DNA of 64,000 nucleotides from GCA-002733465 sp965230525 (GTDB taxonomy: Bacteria; Pseudomonadota; Gammaproteobacteria; Enterobacterales; Kangiellaceae): contig OZ246008.1 in assembly GCA_965230525.1 (NCBI GenBank), positions 2,232,001-2,296,000 of the forward strand. Reading direction: 5' to 3'. Shown piece after piece: positions 8,154 to 17,552 of this stretch. Numbering within the stretch: position 1 is the stretch's first letter; the number at the start of each line of letters is the position of its first letter. The position numbers and the translations under genes are program-made. Below the pieces are notes generated by a model. That model did no database searches, had not been told where the DNA came from, and saw only the letters and a program-made list of their open reading frames with translations.

Positions 8154-8432
8154 ATGCAAGCTATCTGGAATAACCATGTCATTGCAGAAAGTGACGATAC
8201 CCAAGTGGTTGAATCTAACCACTATTTCCCACTCGAATCGGTCAACCAATCTTTTCTCGAAGACAGTGAGCACACTTCGTTTTGTGGTTGGAAAGGCAAA
8301 GCGCATTACTATTCTTTAGTGGTCGCTGGTAAGCGAAATGAAAATGCAGCTTGGTACTACCCTGAGCCGAAAGAGGCGGCCAAAAAAATTGCCGGCCGCA
8401 TTGCATTTTGGAACGGAGTAACGGTTAAGTAA
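8154..8432 (+). CDS. DUF427 family protein
   Basis: A 92-residue protein beginning MQAIWNNHVIAESDDT, with ESNHYFPLESV, FCGWKGKAHYYSL and WYYPEPKEAAKKIAGRIAFW, all diagnostic of DUF427. The ATG at 8154, preceded by GGGGAATCTT, is preferred over an in-frame TTG at 8142. It follows ChrR by 18 nt on the same strand and is probably co-transcribed with the sigma module. Function unknown; small DUF427 proteins often sit with photo-oxidative stress genes. Confidence 0.9.
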   Translation: MQAIWNNHVIAESDDTQVVESNHYFPLESVNQSFLEDSEHTSFCGWKGKAHYYSLVVAGKRNENAAWYYPEPKEAAKKIAGRIAFWNGVTVK

Positions 8433-8510
8433 GATCAGTCATTTAACGCGTTACTCAGCGATACAATGGGGGCGGGCAAATTGCAAGTTTTGGCTTTTTT
8501 AATTGATAAA

Positions 8511-9557
8511 TTAAGTCATCGAAATGTCTTTGTAAGCAGCCGAGCCAATATCAATATTCTCTTGAAACGTTTCGACTTGTTCCGCCACATTATCCGTTTG
8601 TTTTTTGTAATAAGCCAAGTGAAAAAGTGCATCACCTTCATGAGTCAGTGGCATATTGGTTCGACCAATCACTACACCATCGGCAGGTGCGACCACTTCA
8701 TACTCACTATGTCCAAGTGGATCGGAAACCACACCTAACACGCTGCCAGCATCTGCTTTTGCTCCGAGCGGAATAAGGACTCGAAGAATTCCACTATAAG
8801 GTGCTCGAATCCAACCAGAGTTAGGCGAAATAATAGCTAATTTTTTACCTTTGCTCGGTTTGCTTTTGGGGCGCATTTCTAACGCTCGCATAACATTTAA
8901 GATACCACGAACACCTGCGCGAATCGAAACTTCGTCAAACCTTAGGGCTTCACCGGCTTCGTACAATAATATCTTAACTCCGATGTCGCCTGCCGCTTCA
9001 CGCAATGAGCCATCTCTTAGTTTGGAATCGAGAATAGCGGGAACACCAAATGCTAAAGCCAGTTCTTTTATTTCACTATTTGACATGTCGGCACGTATTT
9101 GTGGCAAGTTTTCTCGGTGTCGCGCTCCGGTGTGTAAATCGATTCCATAACTACATTTTTGCACAACTTCACGGAAAAAAGTGTTGGCCATACGTCCGGC
9201 CAATGAGCCTTTTTTACTGCCGGGAAAGCAGCGATTGAGATCGCGCCCATCGGGTAAATATCGAGAGTAGCTTACAAAACCATGCACATTGACGATGGGG
9301 ATGGCAATCAGGGTGCCGCGAATAGATTTTATTTGCTTTAATTTGACGAGTCGGCGAATAATTTCAACACCGTTAATTTCATCCCCATGAATCGCAGCGC
9401 TAACAAATAAGCATGGCCCTGGCTTTTTTCCGTGGATCACATGCGCGGTCATTTTCATATCATCATGAGTCACGGTGGCCGCGAGTGGAATTTCGATAGT
9501 AGTTTGGGTGCCGGGTTGAACCGTGACACCGGCTATCTCAAAGGGAGAGCTCTTCAT
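8511..9557 (-). CDS. Succinylglutamate desuccinylase/aspartoacylase family zinc hydrolase
   Basis: A 348-residue M14-like protein. Zinc site HGDEINGVE (H-x2-E) at about residues 58-66, then GRDLNRCFPG, and the second ligand region GIDLHTGARHRENLPQ. The C-terminal beta domain (GVVIGRTNMPLTHEGDALFH) is typical of the aspartoacylase/AstE_AspA group that often accompanies RimK-type ligases. It would hydrolyse an N-acyl amino acid or peptide amide; substrate unknown. Convergent with DUF427; no obvious operon partner. Confidence 0.88.
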   Translation of the reverse strand: MKSSPFEIAGVTVQPGTQTTIEIPLAATVTHDDMKMTAHVIHGKKPGPCLFVSAAIHGDEINGVEIIRRLVKLKQIKSIRGTLIAIPIVNVHGFVSYSRYLPDGRDLNRCFPGSKKGSLAGRMANTFFREVVQKCSYGIDLHTGARHRENLPQIRADMSNSEIKELALAFGVPAILDSKLRDGSLREAAGDIGVKILLYEAGEALRFDEVSIRAGVRGILNVMRALEMRPKSKPSKGKKLAIISPNSGWIRAPYSGILRVLIPLGAKADAGSVLGVVSDPLGHSEYEVVAPADGVVIGRTNMPLTHEGDALFHLAYYKKQTDNVAEQVETFQENIDIGSAAYKDISMT

Positions 9558-9896
9558 AACCGCTCAATTCTCCAAAGCTGTTCAGTTAAATTTTTACTGC
9601 GACTTTAGCCTGTTTATGGCCGCTATCTTAATGCTGTTAATACTAGCACTAGCGATTTGGAAATACATAGTAAATTCGTCTATTTCGATTGCAGAAAAAG
9701 AGCCAATATAATGCGGCCAGTACGCGCTTTGTTATAGGCGTTGATGCAATTCTTGCAGTTTGCTAATGACAATTTACTAAACTGGATTTAAACTGGAGTG
9801 AATTAGCCGGTCACTGGCTTGTTTTTCTATCAATTGGTCGAGTGCCTTTCGAGTGGTAGGATTCTTTTAATAATCAGGTGGGGACATCGAACCAAA
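9558..9896. other. Intergenic region between divergent genes
   Basis: About 340 nt between the divergent desuccinylase and MscS genes. It contains a short possible reading frame for a one-helix peptide (from about 9615 to 9711) without convincing start signals, and otherwise nothing I can name. Presumably it holds promoters for both flanking genes. Confidence 0.4.
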
Positions 9897-10874
9897 ATGA
9901 TGTTTGATAGACCATTTTTGCTTTCCTTCAGCGCTTTCGCTTCTGCAGAGCAGTCCAATACCGATTCAAAGACTACTGATGAGCTGGTTAATCAGGCTGC
10001 ACTAAACGATTTATTTATGACCTTGAAACGGATCTTTTTCGATGGCTTTTCAGTAGGAGAGGTGACTATTAGCCTGTGGAATGTCACCTTGGGTTTAGTC
10101 TTTTTTTATATTAGCTTAAAGATTGGCCAGTGGGTTAAAAATCGAGTCGAGAACAAATGGTTTATAAAGAGTAAGCTTTCAAAAAGCGCAAGAGAAGCAA
10201 GTGCTTCTCTAATTTGGTATGCAATTGTCATAGTTGCGACCCTATTTAGTTTATCGATCGCAGGGATTAAACTCGCCAATTTGGCTTTGGTTGCCGGAGC
10301 GCTTTCGTTAGGAATTGGCTTCGGACTGCAAAACATAGTCAGTAATTTTATTTCTGGACTGATCTTATTATTTGAGCGACCGATTAAACGGGGTGATTGG
10401 ATTATCGTTGGCAATACCCAGGGTTTTGTAAAAGACATCAATATTCGTTCGACTCAAGTGCAAACGTTTGATCATGCTGATGTGCTGATCCCTAACTCAG
10501 AATTATTAACCAACCAAGTGACTAATTGGATGTTGGCTTCTACTATTGGGCGGATCAGAATCAACGTCGGTGTTGCCTATGGGTCGGATACGAGCATTGT
10601 CAAAAATCTACTTATCGAGGTTGCCAGCAACAATCCTGATGCCGTTTTAGATCATCCTGATTATCCTAATCCAGAAGTGTTGTTTCTGCGATTTGGCGAT
10701 AGTAGTCTCGATTTTGAACTTCGTTTATTTGTAAAAGATATATTAACCACCACGCGAACGACAAGTGCGATCAATTTTGAAATCGATCGAGTGTTTAGAG
10801 AAAACAATATTCAAATCCCTTTTCCACAGCGTGATGTTCATATCATCGAAAGCTCAGGAGACCAAAGCAAATGA
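9897..10874 (+). CDS. MscS family mechanosensitive ion channel
   Basis: About 325 residues from the ATG at 9897 (a TTG at 9819 would add a non-homologous extension). Three membrane spans (around residues 60-80, 105-125, 128-150) lead into the pore helix and beta domain with the MscS signature LSLGIGFGLQNIVSNFISG and FERPIKRGDWI. C-terminal alpha/beta domain follows. Role: pressure-release channel in the inner membrane during hypo-osmotic shock. Its stop overlaps the next start as ATGA. Confidence 0.93.
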   Translation: MMFDRPFLLSFSAFASAEQSNTDSKTTDELVNQAALNDLFMTLKRIFFDGFSVGEVTISLWNVTLGLVFFYISLKIGQWVKNRVENKWFIKSKLSKSAREASASLIWYAIVIVATLFSLSIAGIKLANLALVAGALSLGIGFGLQNIVSNFISGLILLFERPIKRGDWIIVGNTQGFVKDINIRSTQVQTFDHADVLIPNSELLTNQVTNWMLASTIGRIRINVGVAYGSDTSIVKNLLIEVASNNPDAVLDHPDYPNPEVLFLRFGDSSLDFELRLFVKDILTTTRTTSAINFEIDRVFRENNIQIPFPQRDVHIIESSGDQSK

Positions 10875-11863
10875 GTGTACAAGAAAGCTCTGATCAACAA
10901 AGCGGACTAGTATATGGTTATTTTTTAAATGGCGAGCGCAAAGGTGAAGCGATTAGCGTGGAGCAATTGCCGAGTAATTTGAGTGGTAAAGACTCGATGT
11001 GGCTGCATTTTAATTATACCCATGCCAAGGCAAAGGAATGGATTAGGAGCCAAAGTGAGCTTGGTGATTTTGTGATTGAAGCCTTGCTGGATGAAGAGAC
11101 TCGACCCCGGGCCAGTATTATGCGTAATGGTGTGTTGATTTCGCTGCGAGGTGTCAATTTGAATCCCGGCGCCGACCCTGAAGATATGATTGCCATACGA
11201 TTATGGAGTGATGGTAAACATGTGATCAGTACTCGTAGCCGTTCTTCGCTTTCAGCAAAAGATATTGCCAACTTAGTATGCGCTAAAGAAGGTCCGGAAA
11301 CACCGGGCGAGTTTGTTGCGTTGCTGACTCAAACTTTGATTTCCCGCATGGATGACACCATTCAAAACATCGAAGATCAAGTGGCAGAAATTGAGCAGAC
11401 CGTACTTGAAACAGAGTCGTACACCTTGAGAAGTGTAATCGCTAATTTGCGCCGACAAGCCATTAGTTTAAGACGTTATTTAGCACCGCAAAGGGACGCA
11501 ATGTTGCAGTTGCAAAATGAAAAAATCACCTGGTTTAGTTCAACCGACCGTATTCATTTACGGGAAACGAATGACCGGCTAACACGCTATATAGAGGATA
11601 TTGACTCTGCCAGAGATCGAGCCGCAGTGACTCAAGAAGAGTTAGTCAATCGGTTGTCCGAGCAGTTAAATAGCCGAATGTATGTGCTATCAATCGTTGC
11701 AGCAATTTTTTTGCCTTTAGGATTTTTAACCGGTCTGTTGGGAATCAATGTTGGGGGTATTCCAGGTTCCGAAAACCCTTATGCATTTGTGATATTTACA
11801 AGTGCTTTGATTGCTATTGTTGGACTACAAATTTGGATATTTAAGGCCAAGAAGTGGTTTTAA
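10871..11863 (+). CDS. zntB: ZntB-like CorA family zinc transporter
   Basis: 330 residues with a long cytoplasmic domain (WLHFNYTHAKAKEWI..., DEETRPRASIMRNGVLISLRGVN) and two C-terminal membrane helices joined by a GIN loop (TGLLGINVGGIPG), the ZntB variant of the CorA GMN signature. The DEETRPR stretch is typical of ZntB rather than CorA. It probably moves zinc across the inner membrane. Translationally coupled to the upstream MscS (4-nt overlap), and followed after 31 nt by a second MscS-like gene. Confidence 0.88.
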   Translation: MSVQESSDQQSGLVYGYFLNGERKGEAISVEQLPSNLSGKDSMWLHFNYTHAKAKEWIRSQSELGDFVIEALLDEETRPRASIMRNGVLISLRGVNLNPGADPEDMIAIRLWSDGKHVISTRSRSSLSAKDIANLVCAKEGPETPGEFVALLTQTLISRMDDTIQNIEDQVAEIEQTVLETESYTLRSVIANLRRQAISLRRYLAPQRDAMLQLQNEKITWFSSTDRIHLRETNDRLTRYIEDIDSARDRAAVTQEELVNRLSEQLNSRMYVLSIVAAIFLPLGFLTGLLGINVGGIPGSENPYAFVIFTSALIAIVGLQIWIFKAKKWF

Positions 11864-11894
11864 CCCTTAACCCGTTAGCAAAAGGGAGAAATGA

Positions 11895-12926
11895 GTGGAA
11901 GGGCTAGTTACTTTATTTAATGAGCAGTTAGGATTTTTAGTGACCTTAGCGCTTTGCGTTCTATTGCTCGGTTTTTTTCGCTGGTTTTTTCTTAAACGAG
12001 AGCCAACGCTTGGAGCGGAGAAAAAACTCCCTCGACAGCTTTGGATGTTGTTGGTCACGCTAATTTGCGTACTAGTCATCATTTTAGCCTTGCCCATTAA
12101 AGAGACCACTCGCGGTCAGGTATTGTCTTTATTGGGAATCGTGATTACCTCGATTATCGCGCTGTCATCCACTACATTTGTGGCCAATGCAATGGCTGGA
12201 TTAATGCTGCGCATGATCAATACGTTTAGTCCGGGAGATTATATTCGTTTTAATGAACAACTATGTCGAGTGACTGAGCGAGGATTGTTTCATACTGAAG
12301 TACAAAACGAAGACAAGGACCTGGTGACTTATCCTAATTTGTTTTTAGTAACCAATCCGATCCATGTTATCCAACAGTCAGGTACTTTAATTTCATGCAG
12401 TTTGTCACTCGGTTATGATATTCCTAAAGATAAAGTGGAGCGGCATCTAATTGCGGCTGCAAATTCCATCGGTTTGGAAACTCCTTTCGTATTAATTAAG
12501 TCGCTGGGAGATTTTTCTATCGTCTATCGAGTATCTGGCTTATTGAATGAAGTGAAACACTTAGTTACCTGGCGTTCCAATTTAGCAAAAGCAGTGCTGC
12601 AACACTTGCACCTGGCCGGAATCGAAATTGTTTCACCAAACTTTATTAACAGCCGTCAGTATTCTCAAGACAGTATTTTTATTCCTGATGAAAAGCGAGT
12701 TCAATTGCACACAGCCAAAACAAGCGAAGGCATTGACGACAAGATTTTCGATAAAGCTGAAGATGCACAAGAAAAAGAGTTGTTAATCGAGATGCGTGAC
12801 AAGTTACGCTTGCAACTGTCAGATGGCGGCTTAGAAGAAAACACTAAAGAGTGGTCTCAGGTCCAGCAACAGTTAGTCGAAGTCGAATTACAAATTGCAA
12901 ATACTGAGCAACCAACCCAAAAGTAA
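11895..12926 (+). CDS. MscS-like channel protein (second)
   Basis: 343 residues starting at GTG 11895 after GGGAGAA. Three hydrophobic spans at about residues 10-32, 50-68 and 80-110, then the MscS-type pore/beta region STTFVANAMAGLMLRMINTFSPGDYI and a cytoplasmic domain with YPNLFLVTNPI. It differs from the first channel in lacking the canonical GxGxGLQ, so it is a divergent subgroup. The C-terminal tail (EKELLIEMRDKLRLQLSDGG) is charged and possibly coiled coil. Same direction and short spacing imply an operon with MscS and ZntB. Confidence 0.85.
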   Translation: MEGLVTLFNEQLGFLVTLALCVLLLGFFRWFFLKREPTLGAEKKLPRQLWMLLVTLICVLVIILALPIKETTRGQVLSLLGIVITSIIALSSTTFVANAMAGLMLRMINTFSPGDYIRFNEQLCRVTERGLFHTEVQNEDKDLVTYPNLFLVTNPIHVIQQSGTLISCSLSLGYDIPKDKVERHLIAAANSIGLETPFVLIKSLGDFSIVYRVSGLLNEVKHLVTWRSNLAKAVLQHLHLAGIEIVSPNFINSRQYSQDSIFIPDEKRVQLHTAKTSEGIDDKIFDKAEDAQEKELLIEMRDKLRLQLSDGGLEENTKEWSQVQQQLVEVELQIANTEQPTQK

Positions 12927-13000
12927 ATAATTTTAGTTCAATCGCCATCGGTTTAAAACTAAGCAATAAAATAAATTATCAAGATAACTTCTGTAGGTGC

Positions 13001-14191
13001 ATGATGAATAGACAATCGTTTATTGGTAGATTCTTATCGCTGGAATCGTCCGCTGGAATTTTGCTAATCGTTGCCACGGTTTTGGCCATGGCACTGAAAA
13101 ACTCACCTTTAACACAGTTTTATCAGTCATTTCTAATGATGCCGATTGGTGTCAATATTGGCGAAGCCGGAATCAATAAACCTTTGTTACTTTGGGTAAA
13201 TGACGGCTTTATGGCCATATTTTTCTTAATGGTTGGCATGGAGATTAAGCGCGAACTGATAGAAGGGCATTTACAAACAAAAGAACAAAGAGTGTTGCCG
13301 TTAATTGGTGCGATTGGCGGAGTAGTTTTTCCTGCAGCCATTTATCTTGCATTTAACTGGGAAAATACACTCTCTCGTCATGGTTGGGCCATCCCGACAG
13401 CAACCGATATTGCTTTTGCGCTTGGTATATTAGCCATGGCAGGAAATCGAGTGCCGGTGTCGATCAAGATATTCTTAATGGCGCTTGCTATTTTTGATGA
13501 CTTTATGGCTATTTTGGTGGTTGCCATCTTCTATACCTCACAATTGTCGATGTTAGCTTTAGGTCTTTCGTTTTTGGGTATCCTTGGATTAATTCTATTA
13601 AATCGGTTTGGTGTCAGTCGAATCGCGGCTTACATTTTAATGGGGTTATTTATTTGGGTTTGTGTACTCAAATCAGGAGTTCATGCCACTTTAGCCGGTG
13701 TCATTACTGGACTTCTTATTCCGCTACGAGCCCCTAACCAACCGGACTATAGCCCATCAAAGGCTCTCATTCATTCGTTGCATCCTTGGGTTGCTTTTGC
13801 AATTTTGCCTTTATTTGCGTTTGCAAACGCTGGGGTTTCTCTTGAAGGGATGAATGTGGAGAAATTGCTGCATCCTATTCCGCTGGGCATCATTATCAGC
13901 CTGTTTATTGGCAAACAGTTAGGCGTTTTCAGTCTGTGTTGGCTGGCCATAAAACTGGGGATCGCTAAATTACCTGAACGTGCTAGCTTTGTTGATCTAT
14001 ATGCAGTGTCTATTCTCTGCGGTATTGGTTTTACAATGAGTCTGTTTATTGGCGGGTTAGCATTCGAGTACGGCGGAGCGGGCGAAACCAGAGCGGATAG
14101 ACTCGGTATTTTGATAGGGTCGTTGCTCTCAGCCTTGTGTGGTTTTCTTGTGCTTAAGTGGAGTATTGCTAAAAAGAAGCTAACTGATTGA
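13001..14191 (+). CDS. nhaA: Na+/H+ antiporter NhaA
   Basis: 396 residues with the family's twelve-span pattern: GIDKxLLxWVNDGxMAIFFxxVGxEIKRE-like segment (LLLWVNDGFMAIFFLMVGME), PTATDIAFALGILAMAG, the double-aspartate ion site AIFDDFMAIL, HATLAGVITGLLIP and CGIGFTMSLFIGGLAF. It exchanges cytoplasmic Na+ for H+ under high salt or pH. Two consecutive ATG codons at 13001 and 13004 are possible starts. It follows the channel genes by 74 nt and fits an ion-homeostasis cluster. Confidence 0.96.
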   Translation: MMNRQSFIGRFLSLESSAGILLIVATVLAMALKNSPLTQFYQSFLMMPIGVNIGEAGINKPLLLWVNDGFMAIFFLMVGMEIKRELIEGHLQTKEQRVLPLIGAIGGVVFPAAIYLAFNWENTLSRHGWAIPTATDIAFALGILAMAGNRVPVSIKIFLMALAIFDDFMAILVVAIFYTSQLSMLALGLSFLGILGLILLNRFGVSRIAAYILMGLFIWVCVLKSGVHATLAGVITGLLIPLRAPNQPDYSPSKALIHSLHPWVAFAILPLFAFANAGVSLEGMNVEKLLHPIPLGIIISLFIGKQLGVFSLCWLAIKLGIAKLPERASFVDLYAVSILCGIGFTMSLFIGGLAFEYGGAGETRADRLGILIGSLLSALCGFLVLKWSIAKKKLTD

Positions 14192-14393
14192 TTATAAAAG
14201 AATAAGTATTGGTTTCTACTTGTTAACTTAGAACTCATCTTGAAGGGATTTATTTTAGGAATTCTATCCTAGTTGGACTAGACTTAAGTGATATACGGTT
14301 TTTAGCGTTAAAGGCTTTAAACGAACAAATTAACTATTGCTCCCCCGAGTGAAGACTAAGGTGATTTAGTTATCACTCTTTAAGGAATAATTT

Positions 14394-16910
14394 GTGATTA
14401 GCCCACTTTTTAACAATCTTGAATCAGAAAGAAAGGAGCTGGAAGATTCTTCTAAGCTTCACTGGGTTCAGTGGGGGGTTCTGATTGGGTCTGTGACACT
14501 CACACTCGTGGTGTGGTTTTTCTTTCACTCGCAAGAGCAAAAAAGAAACCAACTCGAATTTGAGATAGAAGTTAGCCAGACGCTTCAGCTAATTAAGGAG
14601 CGAATGCAAAAGTATGAAGATGCACTTCGCTCGGGTGTCGCAACCATTACCGCACTCGATTACAATATTTCAGCGGATGAGTGGATTCGTTTTAGTCAAA
14701 GCCTAAATATCGATCGGCGTTACCCAGGCATTAACGGCATTGGTCTCATTAAAGAAGTGTCGGATGAAAATTTGTCCGAGTTTTTGGCCAAAATACGAAA
14801 AGAACGGCCAGATTTCAAAGTATTTCCAAAACACACTCAACCTACCTACTGGCCAATTACCTATATAGAGCCGTTGGCAACCAACCGGGAAGCTTTAGGG
14901 CTAGATATGGCCCATGAGGCCAACCGCTATTCAACAGCATTAAAGGCTAAACAAACAGGCCTGCCTCAAATAACCGCTCCGATCGTGCTGGTGCAAGATC
15001 ATCAACAAACGCCTGGTTTCCTTTTTTACATGCCGTTTTACAGTTATAGCCAATCATCGCAATCAAGTTTGAGTGAGAGGCGATTTGAAGGCATTGTTTA
15101 CGCACCTTTTATTGTCCACAAGCTCATGCATGGCGCTATGGCTCAGGAAAACAGAACGGTTAGTTTTCGAGTGCTTGATCAGGGAAAGTTACTTTATGAT
15201 GAACTCAATAATAGCAACGAGAGTTATGATCGCGCCCCGCAGTTTAAACAGATTTCGCGCATGGAGTTATATGGTCGCGTTTGGAAATTTGAAATTTGGA
15301 GTAATAAAATTTTTAATCAAACGCGTTCCAGCAATAAAGCGTGGGTCATTTTGCTTGGTGGCGGCATTATTAATGTGTTGTTATTGATTATTTTTTACTA
15401 CCTTGCCAGTTCTTATCGAAAAGCCCTCGAGCTGTCACAGGCGACTTTCGATTTTCATCAGTTTAGAGACTTTTATTTAAGTAGCGTGGTTGACAATGTT
15501 AATCACGGTTTAGTTACCATAGATGCGCAAGGTATCATTCAAACCGTTAACAAAGCCTGTTTGACAATGTTTGGTTATACCCAGGAAGAAATGGTGGGCC
15601 ATAATATTAAGATGTTAATGCCTTCTGAAATTGCCGATAAACACGATCATTACTTGCAGGAATATCACGAGACAGGAATTCGAAATATCATCGGAGTGGG
15701 CAGAGAGTTAGTTGCTCAAACCAAATTTGGTAAACCTCTTCCGGTTGAGCTTTCCGTCTCTGAAATAGAATTAAACGGAGAGGTTTTTTTCTCTGGGATC
15801 CTTCGAGATTTAACGGAGTATACTCGACAAAAAAATGAACTGTTTGAAGCGCATCAGTTCCAACAAAAAATGATCGAAAGCATTCCAGACTTGCTTTTTG
15901 TTAAAAATGAAAGATTTGAAATCGTCAGAGCAAATGATGCTTTTCTGGCAATGTACCCCGAAGATATGCGCGATAAAGTGATCGGTTTTACAACACTCGA
16001 AAAGTATAACGAAGAACAGGTTAAAGTGTTCACTAAGATTGACCGAATTGCATTTGAACAAGGTCACGCAGAGACCGAAGAAACGATCACTTACCCTGAT
16101 GGTATTACACGTACGGTTTATACTAAAAAATCTAGATTTTATGATGCAAATGGTCAGGCATTCATTCTTGGTCTGTCACGTGATATCAGTGAAATTAAGT
16201 CTTCTAAGGAGCAGCTACTGGCGTCTAATAAGCAATTGGATGACTTCGCTTACATTGCTTCTCATGATCTTAAAGAGCCTTTACGAGGAATCTATAATCA
16301 TGCTTCCTTTTTTCTTGAAGACCACGATGAACTCTTAGACGACGATGGGCGCCATAAAATTGAGCGAATCATTTTCCTCGCCAAGCGAATGGAAAGTTTA
16401 ATTAGTGACTTACTTTACTATTCGAGGTTGGGACGAGTTGAGCTGGCGATTGGCTTGACCGATTTAAACGAAGTGGTTGAAGATGTGATTGAATTACTTG
16501 CCGACCACCAAAACTTAAAAGTCATTTGTCCTCGACCACTCCCCAAGATTCAATGCGACCGAGTGAGAATTCGTGAAGTCTTTAGCAATCTAATCTCGAA
16601 TGGTATTAAATATAATGTAAACGAACAACAAATCATTGAAATTGGGGTAAGAAACGAAACACTGATGGAAAATGGGCGAAGGTATGTTTTTTATGTCAGA
16701 GACAATGGCATAGGTATCCCTGAAAAATTTCATAAAGCGATCTTTAGAATCTTTAAGCGACTTCATAAAGCGGAAGCCTACGGCGGTGGAACCGGTTCTG
16801 GGTTAACGTTTGTACAAAAAATTGTCGAAGCTCACAACGGAGAAGTTTGGTTGGAGTCAGAGGAAGGACAAGGCTCGACATTCTACTTTTCGATTCTATC
16901 CAAACATTAA
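14394..16910 (+). CDS. CHASE-PAS-PAS sensor histidine kinase with FixL-like PAS
   Basis: 838 residues from a GTG at 14394 preceded by AAGGAATAA. TM1 about 24-46; periplasmic CHASE domain about 80-290 (PGINGIGLIKEV, TAPIVLVQD); TM2 about 318-340; PAS1 about 365-480; PAS2 about 490-600; HisKA with phospho-acceptor ASHDLKEPLRG near residue 622; HATPase with N box IREVFSNLISNGIKYN, DNGIGIPEKFHKAIFRIFKRL and GGTGSGLTFVQKIVEAH. PAS1 carries KHDHYLQEYHETG and RNIIGVGRE, matching the heme-ligand His and the oxygen-contact Arg of FixL, so oxygen sensing is a real possibility. The HisKA resembles phytochrome-type kinases that pair with Rcp1-like regulators, as found next door. Confidence 0.92.
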   Translation: MISPLFNNLESERKELEDSSKLHWVQWGVLIGSVTLTLVVWFFFHSQEQKRNQLEFEIEVSQTLQLIKERMQKYEDALRSGVATITALDYNISADEWIRFSQSLNIDRRYPGINGIGLIKEVSDENLSEFLAKIRKERPDFKVFPKHTQPTYWPITYIEPLATNREALGLDMAHEANRYSTALKAKQTGLPQITAPIVLVQDHQQTPGFLFYMPFYSYSQSSQSSLSERRFEGIVYAPFIVHKLMHGAMAQENRTVSFRVLDQGKLLYDELNNSNESYDRAPQFKQISRMELYGRVWKFEIWSNKIFNQTRSSNKAWVILLGGGIINVLLLIIFYYLASSYRKALELSQATFDFHQFRDFYLSSVVDNVNHGLVTIDAQGIIQTVNKACLTMFGYTQEEMVGHNIKMLMPSEIADKHDHYLQEYHETGIRNIIGVGRELVAQTKFGKPLPVELSVSEIELNGEVFFSGILRDLTEYTRQKNELFEAHQFQQKMIESIPDLLFVKNERFEIVRANDAFLAMYPEDMRDKVIGFTTLEKYNEEQVKVFTKIDRIAFEQGHAETEETITYPDGITRTVYTKKSRFYDANGQAFILGLSRDISEIKSSKEQLLASNKQLDDFAYIASHDLKEPLRGIYNHASFFLEDHDELLDDDGRHKIERIIFLAKRMESLISDLLYYSRLGRVELAIGLTDLNEVVEDVIELLADHQNLKVICPRPLPKIQCDRVRIREVFSNLISNGIKYNVNEQQIIEIGVRNETLMENGRRYVFYVRDNGIGIPEKFHKAIFRIFKRLHKAEAYGGGTGSGLTFVQKIVEAHNGEVWLESEEGQGSTFYFSILSKH

Positions 16911-16925
16911 GACGGAGAATAGTCA

Positions 16926-17384
16926 GTGAAATTAAGTGAAAGACAAGTAATATTAATCGTTGAAGACAGTGACGATGACTACGAATCCACTGTTCGAGCA
17001 TTAAAGCGATCCGGAAACCTTAAGAATCGTATAAAAAGATGCGAGTCGGGTGATATTGCACTTAATTACCTTTATGGCGATGGAAAATACCAAGATCGTC
17101 AGGAATACCCTCTGCCAAGTGTCATTTTACTCGACCTAAATATGCCAGGCACCGACGGCAGAATGGTGCTTCGAAAAATTAAGAACGATGACGCACTGAA
17201 GGATATACCAGTGGTGGTCTTAACTACCTCTGACGACGCAAAAGATATAGATGCTTGCTATAAAGATGGTGCAAATACCTATATTCACAAACCAGTCGAT
17301 TTGGATGGTTTTTTTAAGGCAATTAAACAACTCAAAGAATATTGGTTTGAGATCGCAATTTTGCCAAAAAAATCAAATAATTAG
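16926..17384 (+). CDS. Rcp1-like single-domain response regulator
   Basis: 152 residues starting at GTG 16926, 15 nt after the kinase stop. Receiver fold only: acidic pocket VEDSDDD (13-18), phospho-acceptor Asp70 in ILLDLNMPG, switch Thr in VLTTSDDAKDI and Lys in YIHKPVDLDGF. Long insertion after helix 2 (NYLYGDGKYQDRQEYPLP) is typical of the Rcp1 group partnered with phytochrome-like kinases. It most likely receives phosphate from the adjacent kinase and passes it on by protein contact. Confidence 0.93.
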   Translation: MKLSERQVILIVEDSDDDYESTVRALKRSGNLKNRIKRCESGDIALNYLYGDGKYQDRQEYPLPSVILLDLNMPGTDGRMVLRKIKNDDALKDIPVVVLTTSDDAKDIDACYKDGANTYIHKPVDLDGFFKAIKQLKEYWFEIAILPKKSNN

Positions 17385-17552
17385 TTAGTTTTTATTGGTT
17401 TTGGCCGATAACCCCTAAAAGTGCCCAAGAAAGCCGTCTATAGGGTCTTGCCTTTGGACTATTTATTGGTTAAGAATTTTGGACAACCCAGCTTTCATTT
17501 ACTAGGCTATAAGTAAGTTCAAGGGATTGTTTAACAACATTAAGGTGCGTAG

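Noticed and set aside
8466..9250. Several plus- and minus-strand frames over the desuccinylase gene
   Set aside because: Shadow frames of a conserved zinc hydrolase.
9523..9711. Short plus-strand frame with one hydrophobic stretch
   Set aside because: Its start lies antisense in the desuccinylase gene; a shorter form from 9615 lacks a ribosome site. A small membrane peptide cannot be excluded.
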